DNA of 64,000 bases, taken from CAZOZZ01 sp965247425 (lineage in GTDB: Bacteria; Acidobacteriota; Terriglobia; 20CM-2-55-15). The stretch spans positions 6,347,618 through 6,411,617 of the forward strand of contig OZ252023.1 in assembly GCA_965247425.1 (NCBI GenBank), given 5' to 3'. The translations under genes and the position numbers were made by a program. Positions within the stretch are counted from its first letter, which is position 1; every line of letters begins with the position of its first letter. The notes below the pieces were generated by a model that was given only the letters and a program-made list of their open reading frames with translations, searched no databases and was not told where the DNA came from. This document shows, one piece after another, positions 54,282-60,620 of the stretch.

Positions 54282-55016
54282 ATGCTTGAGGCGAAGATCA
54301 AGCTGTCTGTTGTCCTCCCTACGTGTAACGAGAGAATGAATCCCTATATATCCGGGATACTCAACAGCGTTTCCCTCCTTCCGAATACGGAAGTGATTTG
54401 CGTCGACGGAGGTTCTGGCGATACGCTGGCACGTCTGAGCCGGCAACTCGGAGTGACCTATCTCCGACTCCCCGGCAGCAACCGGGCACAAAGGCTGAAC
54501 TACGGTATTCGGTTCGCTTCGGGACGAATGATCCTCCTTCATCACCCCCGCAGCATGATCGAAAGAAAAGGTTTCGACGTGTTGCTTGAACGCTCCGATG
54601 ATCCTTTTCTCTGGGGGGGATTCATCCAGGCCTTCGACATGGACCATCCCTTTCTTCGATTCACATCCTGGTATTCGAACAAAGTCCGGTTTCTCCGCAA
54701 AGGAATAGTTTACCTGGACCACTGCATCTTCGCTTCGGCAGATCTGCTCGCAGCCTGCGGAGGAGTGCCCGACCTGGATATCTTCGAGGATACGGAATTG
54801 TCCCTGCGCCTCCGAAGGTATTCACAGCCCGCAATGATCGAGAGCAGATCCACAACCTCCGCCGTACGCTTTAACAGACACGGGTTTCTGAGGCAGGGTT
54901 TGCTGAATCAAGTCCTGAAGACCGGATATTGGATCGGGTTGCCCCACAGATGGATGAATGCCGTCTATGAAAGGAAGGTTTCGCTCAACTCGGACTACAG
55001 CCGAGATGAGCCCTAG
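54282..55016 (+). CDS. Glycosyltransferase family 2 (TIGR04283-like)
   Basis: 244 aa. SVVLPTCNERMNPYISGILNSV, then VICVDGGSGD (Asp pair), LRLPGSNRAQRLNYGIRFASGRMILLHHP and FEDTELSLRLRR. The N-R-A-x-R-L-N-x-G motif and the small size are typical of the rSAM/selenodomain-associated GT2 subfamily. The usual DxD is LHHP here, as is common in that subfamily. Target unknown. Confidence 0.82.
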   Translation: MLEAKIKLSVVLPTCNERMNPYISGILNSVSLLPNTEVICVDGGSGDTLARLSRQLGVTYLRLPGSNRAQRLNYGIRFASGRMILLHHPRSMIERKGFDVLLERSDDPFLWGGFIQAFDMDHPFLRFTSWYSNKVRFLRKGIVYLDHCIFASADLLAACGGVPDLDIFEDTELSLRLRRYSQPAMIESRSTTSAVRFNRHGFLRQGLLNQVLKTGYWIGLPHRWMNAVYERKVSLNSDYSRDEP

Positions 55017-55265
55017 ACGCTCGAGAGATAATGGTTTGGATATATGCCGGGTCTTCGGAGCAGGCGCCTACCCCTGCTTCTGACTTCCTAACCTCTGACT
55101 CCAACCCGACCATGCGAATTCCACCCTATTCGGTCTTATCGGCAGAACTGGAGTCAAACCTTAGAGAAAGTAGTGTACTGTCAGATTCGGTTGCGACCGA
55201 TTGAGCAGACCGGAGGAATAGCCTGCTATTTCGAGGAGCTGCGATTGAGAAGCGGCCGAAGATGA

Positions 55266-55302
55266 GGTAGTGCTCAAGTTTGAAACTTGATTGAGCACTA
55301 CC
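55266..55302. repeat. 37-bp nested perfect inverted repeat
   Basis: GGTAGTGCTCAA pairs with TTGAGCACTACC; within the loop CAAGTTTGAAACTTG is itself self-complementary. Direct repeats CCGAAGATG flank it at 55254 and 55301. It lies in 400 bp (55017-55416) with no gene. Could be a terminator or a small palindromic insertion. Confidence 0.6.
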
Positions 55303-55416
55303 GAAGATGGCGCGAAGGTCCCGCGAAGAGGCGTGAAGATGGGATGCCAAACTGTGAAGTTATTCTTGAGCGGGCCTGAGGTGGATAATTCACAATTGAG
55401 TGTTGCGGCTTTTTGA

Positions 55417-55583
55417 TTACTTCCAAGTGAGATTCTTCCGGCTCTCATCATTGATACCGATGATGCCGATTCGAGGTAGGTCCAAGAACACCGGGTTCTT
55501 GGACAGTTCCTGGTACTCACGGTCGAGGTCCCACTCGAAGCTCAAGTCCACATCGAACCACGCCGCGACGCCAAGTCCAATCC
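55417..55583 (-). pseudogene. 3' part of a 78-codon gene split by IS21 copy 2
   Basis: From the target site the minus strand reads RIGLGVAAWFDVDLSFEW... to TAA at 55417, with the rest including PVFLDLPRIGIIGIND. The 5' part is at 58339-58408. Joining the halves with a single TGCGG gives 237 bp, exactly 79 codons including stop. No family recognised. Confidence 0.65.
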
Positions 55584-55588
55584 TGCGG
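55584..55588. repeat. TGCGG target duplication of IS21 copy 2, left copy
   Basis: TGCGG at 55584-55588 and at 58339-58343 flank the element directly. Confidence 0.85.
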
Positions 55589-55697
55589 TGATTTCGCTAC
55601 TCTAAATTGGCCCACTTTTGATCGTTTGATTTGGCCCACCCCTGACGACTGAACCGGAGAGGCTGTTCCGAACAAAGAGTCGGAATGGAGGGACCCG

Positions 55698-57230
55698 GTG
55701 TCAAGGAGATCGAAGGTGGAATTATTTGAAGAGATTCGGCGAGAGCACGAGTTTGGTGTGGGAACGATCCAGGGTGTGGCCCGGCGGCTGGGGGTGCATC
55801 GGCGGATGGTGCGTCAAGCGCTGGGAAACGCCGTGCCGCCGGCGAGGAAGAGCCCGGAGCGGAAGAGGCCGAGGCTGGAGCCGGTTATGGAATTTATCAA
55901 CGGGGTGTTGGAGGCGGACAGGCAGGCCCCGCGGAAGCAGCGGCACACCAGTCACCGGATCTACGAACGGATCCGGATGGAATTTCCGAAACATCCGATT
56001 GGGGAATCGACGGTTCGCCGGTATGTCGGGCGGCGGAAGCGGGAGATGGGTTTCATCCGACAGGAGACGTTCGTGCCGCAAAGCTACGCCTGGGGTCAGG
56101 AAGCACAGATCGACTGGTACGAAGCCGTCGCGGAGTTGGATGGCGAACGGCAGAAGCTCCAGGTTTTCTGTATGCGGAGCATGGGCAGTGGTGGCGCATT
56201 CCATCGAGCTTATCCTCGGGCGACACAACAGGCATTCCTGGAGGCTCATGAGTTGGGTTTCCGCTATTTTGCGGGGGTCTTCGGGGTGCTGCGTTATGAC
56301 AACCTGACCAGCGCGGTGAAGAAGATTCTGCGGGGATACCGGCGTGTAGAGACCGAACGGTTCATCGCGTTTCGGTCGCATTGGAAGTTTCAAGCCGAGT
56401 TCTGCACACCCGGCGAGGGCCACGAGAAAGGCGGTGTGGAAGGCGAAGCCGGATACTTCCGGCGCAATCACCTGGTACCGGTGCCGAAGGCGAAGGACCT
56501 GGCGGATCTGAATGCGCAGCTGCTGGCCGGTTGCCGTGCCGATGAACGGCGCAAGATCGGCGATCGGGTCCAGACGGTGGGTGAAGGGATGCAGATCGAA
56601 CAGCCCCATCTGCTCGCGTTATCGACCGAAGGGTTCCCTCTGGCCGAGGACAGCTTTCCACGAGTCGATGGTAAGGGATGTGTACGGGTGCGTAACAACT
56701 TCTACTCCGCCCCCGTCAAGACCGGGACTGTGGTGCGGGCGAGCGTTTTTCCGGCCTACGTGGAGGTCTGGCACGATGGCGGATGCGTGGCGCGGCATGA
56801 GCGAGGATATGGAAACGGCCAGCACTTCTTCAATCTGGAACATTATCTGGAGGTGTTGGAGCGGAAGCCGGGCGCGCTGGCCGGGAGCAAGCCTCTGGAG
56901 CAATGGCGGCAACAGGGCCGATGGCCGAAAAGCTATGACGAGTTCTGGCAGACGTTGATCGATCGCAACGGAAAACAGAATGGGACCCGCGCAATGGTGG
57001 AGTTGCTCCTACTGGGCCGGGAACATGGCTATAGCGAGCTGGATTCCGCATTCCAACAAGCCCTGCGCCTGGGATGCTCCGATGCCGCCGCGGCGCGCTA
57101 CCTGATGACCGAGGCCCGATTCGACCGGCCGGCGGCGCCGCGACTGGAAGTGGCCGCACTACGCGCTTATGAGCGGCCCCTGCCGGAGGTGAATACTTAC
57201 GATGCACTGCTCACTGCGGAGGTGGTCTAG
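55698..57230 (+). CDS. istA: IstA-like transposase (copy 2)
   Basis: 510 aa from a GTG with GGAGG seven nt upstream. Same domains as the first copy: helix-turn-helix near residues 8-35 and the rve core with its Asp, Asp, Glu residues (DWYEA, YDNLT, GVEGE). Catalyses strand transfer. Its stop (TAG, 57228-57230) shares the G with the GTG of istB, a one-base overlap that couples translation. This intact junction is the empty site for the IS1380 insertion in copy 1. Confidence 0.96.
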   Translation: MSRRSKVELFEEIRREHEFGVGTIQGVARRLGVHRRMVRQALGNAVPPARKSPERKRPRLEPVMEFINGVLEADRQAPRKQRHTSHRIYERIRMEFPKHPIGESTVRRYVGRRKREMGFIRQETFVPQSYAWGQEAQIDWYEAVAELDGERQKLQVFCMRSMGSGGAFHRAYPRATQQAFLEAHELGFRYFAGVFGVLRYDNLTSAVKKILRGYRRVETERFIAFRSHWKFQAEFCTPGEGHEKGGVEGEAGYFRRNHLVPVPKAKDLADLNAQLLAGCRADERRKIGDRVQTVGEGMQIEQPHLLALSTEGFPLAEDSFPRVDGKGCVRVRNNFYSAPVKTGTVVRASVFPAYVEVWHDGGCVARHERGYGNGQHFFNLEHYLEVLERKPGALAGSKPLEQWRQQGRWPKSYDEFWQTLIDRNGKQNGTRAMVELLLLGREHGYSELDSAFQQALRLGCSDAAAARYLMTEARFDRPAAPRLEVAALRAYERPLPEVNTYDALLTAEVV

Positions 57231-58042
57231 TGTCCGCCACAGCCGGCGGGGTCGAACAGGCGGCGATTCAGCAGTACTGTAAAGCTCTCCGGACGCCCAC
57301 GATCGGAACGCAGTTTGCGGCCATGGCCGAGCAGGCCCAGCGGGAAGAGCACACCTACACACGGTATCTGGAAGCCTTGCTGGCGATGGAAGTTGAAGAA
57401 CGCGAACGGAACACCGTGGCCCGGCGGATTCAAGCCGCACGTTTCCCTCGAATGAAGACACTCGAGGACTTTGACTTCTCGCGGTCGAAGGTTCCAGCCA
57501 ACCGGATCCGTGGACTCGCAGACGGTGGCTATTTAGAACACGCCGAACCTGTCGTCCTGATCGGGGAGTGTGGAACGGGCAAGACGCACCTGGCCACAGG
57601 ACTGTGCGTGGCCGCTTGTCGGCAGAAGAAGCGGGTTCGCTTTACGACGGCCGCCGGCTTGATCAACGAGTTGGTCGAGGCCCAACACAACGACCAGTTC
57701 CGCCGGGTTCTGGCCCGATGGTTCCGATACGAGTTGATTGCCATCGACGAAGTCGGCTATGTCCCGATGGCAGACCTCGGCGCCGAACTCCTCTTTCAAG
57801 TCATCTCGGATCGAGCCGAGCGGGCGACGGTGATCTTGACAACGAATCTGCCGTTCTCGGAATGGACCCAGGTGTTTCCCAATGTTCGGCTGTGCAAGGC
57901 GTTGCTGGACCGGATAACCGATCGCGCTCACATCATCGAGACCGGAACCGAATCCTTCCGGTTTCGGCGCACGTTGGAGAAACGACAGAAACCACGGCAT
58001 CCGCCTGGAAAGGAGAAACCCGCGAAACAAACCACGTCCTGA
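57230..58042 (+). CDS. istB: IstB-like transposition helper ATPase (copy 2)
   Basis: 270 aa beginning GTG-TCC-GCC. Walker A GECGTGKTHLATG, Walker B IAIDEVGY, arginine-finger-like R in LLDRITDRAHII. It shares sequence throughout with the istB of copy 1. AAA+ target selector acting with IstA. Followed by an A-rich stretch and a hairpin at 58156-58192. Confidence 0.96.
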   Translation: MSATAGGVEQAAIQQYCKALRTPTIGTQFAAMAEQAQREEHTYTRYLEALLAMEVEERERNTVARRIQAARFPRMKTLEDFDFSRSKVPANRIRGLADGGYLEHAEPVVLIGECGTGKTHLATGLCVAACRQKKRVRFTTAAGLINELVEAQHNDQFRRVLARWFRYELIAIDEVGYVPMADLGAELLFQVISDRAERATVILTTNLPFSEWTQVFPNVRLCKALLDRITDRAHIIETGTESFRFRRTLEKRQKPRHPPGKEKPAKQTTS

Positions 58043-58155
58043 GGGTCGGATCGCCGCGCGGTCGTCGATCCTGGGCGATCCTGGAAACGGAGTTTTTTCC
58101 CGAAAGAAAGAAAAAGAACCAAAAAGAAAGAAACGGAGGCCTGTGGAAGATGACG

Positions 58156-58192
58156 CGCTGTGGAAATCCTAAAAACCAGGATTCCCACAGCG
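58156..58192 (+). terminator. Hairpin downstream of istB (copy 2)
   Basis: CGCTGTGGAAATCCT and AGGATTCCCACAGCG form an interrupted stem around AAAAACC, 114 bp after the stop. It lacks a U tract. Confidence 0.45.
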
Positions 58193-58338
58193 CTTGGAAA
58201 AGCCTCGCCAAGGGCGCTCGGCTTTCCCACATCTACAACACAGGCCCGACGGTAATTATCACTACTCGGAATTATTAACAGGAGGGGGTGGGCCAAATCA
58301 GACGATCAAAAGTGGGCCAGACCGGGTGGACAAACCCA

Positions 58339-58408
58339 TGCGGTTTCCAAGATTCATCAATTCTGATCCTGTTTGGTCTTTCCGTGGATCGTTTCTATCC
58401 GGTGTCAT
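58339..58408 (-). pseudogene. 5' part of the 78-codon gene split by IS21 copy 2
   Basis: ATG at 58408 with AGGAGG about 8 nt upstream on the minus strand; reads MTPDRNDPRKDQTGSELMNL then into the target site. The gene was well expressed by ribosome-site quality. Remaining codons are at 55417-55583. Charged N-terminus, then hydrophobic residues; function unknown. Confidence 0.65.
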
Positions 58409-58641
58409 TCGTCTTCCTCCTAGGTACGCTCTCACTTAAAGAAGACGTGGAGGCGACGCATTTCCATGCACATTTAAATCGATATTGATCGAAGCGGTTA
58501 ACACCAAGACCGCATTTCGGGCCAGTCTGCCGGAGCCGAAGTAAATGGCAAAATGTTTGATCGGATCCATCCCACAAAGCCCAGTATTCGAGATCAACGA
58601 TCAAACGGCGGATTTTTTTCAGGAGGGATATCATAGGAGAC

Positions 58642-59513
58642 GTGCGATACATCGAGCCAGTTTTCCGCCCGCCCAGCGAGGCTGATGGTTACATCCTGCA
58701 GGCCACGATCGGCTGCTCCTGGAACCACTGCACTTACTGTCACATGTACCTCAACAAGGAGTTTCGCGTCCGCGACCTGGACGAGGTACTGGCGGACATC
58801 GAGATGGATCGGGAGCATTACGGTGCCCGGATCGACAAGGTGTTCGTCGCCGATGGCGATGCCTTGGTCATGGATCTGGATCAGTGGGAACCGATCCTCG
58901 ATGCGTGCAACGACGCCTTCCCCGCGCTCGCCGTATCAGCTGCTATGCGATGGCGACAAATGTCCTGGCCAAGACCGACCATGAACTGAACCGGCTGCGG
59001 GAAAAGGGTCTCGACTTACTCTATGTCGGGCCCGAGTCCGGTGACGACGTGACGTTGAAGAGAATCGCCAAGGGGTCGGATCACGCGGCCCACGTCGAGG
59101 CGGCCGAGAAGGCGCGGGCTGCCGGCATGCGCGTATCAGCGATCTTCCTGCTCGGCGCTGGCGGGGTGGAGAGGAGCCAGGAGCATGCGGAGGCCTCCGC
59201 CGCACTCGCGACTGCCATGGACCCAGAGTTTCTCGCCGCGCTGACGCTGACCGTAGTGGAGGAGACGCCGATCGCCAAGCTCCAGGCGGCCGGTCGCTAC
59301 GAGCTCCCCGACGTCGAAACGCTGCTCCGCGAGCTGCGCACCTTCATCGACTTGGCGCGACCTTCGGATGCGCTGTTTCGGACGAACCACGCGAGCAACT
59401 ACATGCCCCTCGGCGGCCGGCTGCCCCGGGATCGCGAAAGGCTCCTGTCCGTCATCGACGATGCGCTCGGTGGTCGCGTTCCACTGCGCCCGGAGTGGAG
59501 CCGGGGCCTCTGA
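58642..59513 (+). pseudogene. Radical SAM protein, frameshifted
   Basis: One ~290-aa protein in two frames. First frame from GTG 58642: RYIEPVFRPPSEADGYILQA, cluster motif ATIGCSWNHCTYCHMYL (C-x4-C-x2-C), VFVADGDALVMD. Second frame: RISCYAMATNVLAKTDHELN, LLYVGPESGDDVTLKRIAKG, VSAIFLLGAGG and on to 59513. The frame changes at 58927-58932; one missing base would restore FPALRRISCYA. The C-x4-C-x2-C spacing is characteristic of one radical SAM subfamily with GCS-x-N-x-C-T-(F/Y)-C. Reaction unknown. Confidence 0.8.
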
Positions 59514-59870
59514 CGGTGACCGGTGGCATACGCTGGGGTGATGCGGCCGGCTCCAATGAAAAGCGGTCTTCTCAGTTCTTTTTGTCGGGCTGCCAGGCTG
59601 AACCGGTTTCCGCCGGCCTGATCTTCGGATACGCTGAGGCAAACGTGTGAGAAAAGTGGAGGGCTTGCGGAGTTTTCGCAACCCACGCTCCCTTACCACC
59701 GACATGCGTAATCCGTTGATATAAAGGAGCTTCCGATCCCTAACCGGTGGGTCTCCGAATTCACTATCCCGGAAGTCCTTTTGATCTACATTTCCCCCAA
59801 TCGAGGAACCATGGATCGTGACGTTCGGTCCGCACGGGCGGAAATGGTGTAAACACTACTTCCGCTGTCG
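59514..59870. other. Non-coding stretch before the tmRNA-like sequence
   Basis: No convincing ORF. It contains a GCGGAA/TTCCGC hairpin (59838-59865) enclosing GTGTAAACAC, directly upstream of the tmRNA-like end, and a copy of TGAACCGGTTTC near 59600 that could pair with TGGTTCA at the 3' end. A complete tmRNA with a tag reading frame could not be found. Confidence 0.4.
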
Positions 59871-59906
59871 ACTTTCGGACGTGGGTTCGATTCCCACTGG
59901 TTCACA
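59871..59906 (+). ncRNA. tmRNA 3'-end-like sequence (fragment or scar)
   Basis: ACTTTCGGAC followed by the T arm GTGGG-TTCGATT-CCCAC and TGGTTCACA. As I recall them, ssrA genes end in TTTCGGACG-Y-GGGTTC-RA-YTCCC and a ~10-nt acceptor end in CUCCACCA; the acceptor here is altered. The sequence ends inside the last codons of the SRAP gene. Such 3' ends are common integration sites. Confidence 0.35.
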
Positions 59907-60588
59907 TTAGTCGCTGCTCCGATGCGGGGTCCAGAATGCCCGGATCGTCATTCCGCACGCTGTTCACCCTGGTGCTGACAGCACGCCGCTCGTAGGGATC
60001 GGCAGGGGGATTCCGGACCAGCTCGAGGAGCAATGGGACCGACGACGTTGGATCGAGCCACTCGTCGAACCGGTCGGGATCGATGATCGCCGGTTGCCGG
60101 CGGTGGATGTCGGCCAGCGCCGGGGAGGCTGCCGTCGTGATGATGGCGAAGGACTCCAGGGAGTCTCCGTCCCTACTCCAGTGCTCCCACAAAGCGGCGA
60201 ACGACGGCCACGATCCGTCCGCGAGGGCCAGAAAGTACGGCTGCTTGCCGCGTCCAGTCGGCAGCCACTCGAACCACCCGTTGACCGGGACCAAGCAACG
60301 GCGTGAACGGAATGCGGCTCCGAACGATGGCTTGGTGTGAACGGTCTCTGCCCGGGCATTGATGCGGCGCGTGCTCATCTTGTTGTCTTTGGCCCAGGCC
60401 GGCACCAGCCCCCAGCGGAGCTGGGCGATGGCGCGGTCCCCGTCCTCATCAAGCCGGCAGGCCGCGAAGTCCTGCCCCGGCGCACCGTTGTAGTGGGGCT
60501 CCAGATTCAGCGGCAGGGCTGGTTCCTTGAGGCTGTACAGGTCGTGGATCTCATGCCAAGTCAACTTCTGTGTGAAACGGCCGCACAT
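59902..60588 (-). CDS. SOS response-associated peptidase (SRAP; HMCES/YedK family)
   Basis: 228 aa. Active-site residues of the family: Cys2 (MCGRFT) that crosslinks abasic sites after Met removal, Asn77 in RRINARAET, Glu107 in NGWFEWLP and His162 in ADIHRRQPAII. The protein shields abasic sites in single-stranded DNA. Family normal H-x-R-M-P reads H-R-R-Q-P here. It lies 32 bp beyond the 3' end of the helicase gene on the same strand, so it may be the last gene of that operon. Confidence 0.93.
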   Translation of the reverse strand: MCGRFTQKLTWHEIHDLYSLKEPALPLNLEPHYNGAPGQDFAACRLDEDGDRAIAQLRWGLVPAWAKDNKMSTRRINARAETVHTKPSFGAAFRSRRCLVPVNGWFEWLPTGRGKQPYFLALADGSWPSFAALWEHWSRDGDSLESFAIITTAASPALADIHRRQPAIIDPDRFDEWLDPTSSVPLLLELVRNPPADPYERRAVSTRVNSVRNDDPGILDPASEQRLM

Positions 60589-60620
60589 TGATGGACGCTC
60601 TCCAAGCCCTGCCTCTCGAT

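Larger units (their letters stand above)
55589..58338 (+). mobile_element. IS21-family element, copy 2, intact (2750 bp)
   Basis: Ends TGATTTCGCTACTC and GGACAAACCCA as in copy 1, TG...CA termini, 5-bp target duplication. Subterminal inverted 35-bp blocks at 55607-55641 and 58286-58320. Both transposition genes are complete and nearly identical to copy 1, so transposition was recent. Opposite orientation to copy 1. Confidence 0.96.

Noticed and set aside
55161..55520. 119-aa minus-strand ORF beside IS21 copy 2
   Set aside because: It is out of frame with the 78-codon gene reconstructed across the IS and covers the palindrome; composition is Ser/Thr-rich shadow.
59805..59906. Possible complete tRNA (long, tRNA-Sec-like) ending at 59906
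   Set aside because: An acceptor GGAACCA/TGGTTCA and a D-like stem can be drawn, but no anticodon arm with a 7-nt loop fits; the tmRNA-end reading explains more bases.
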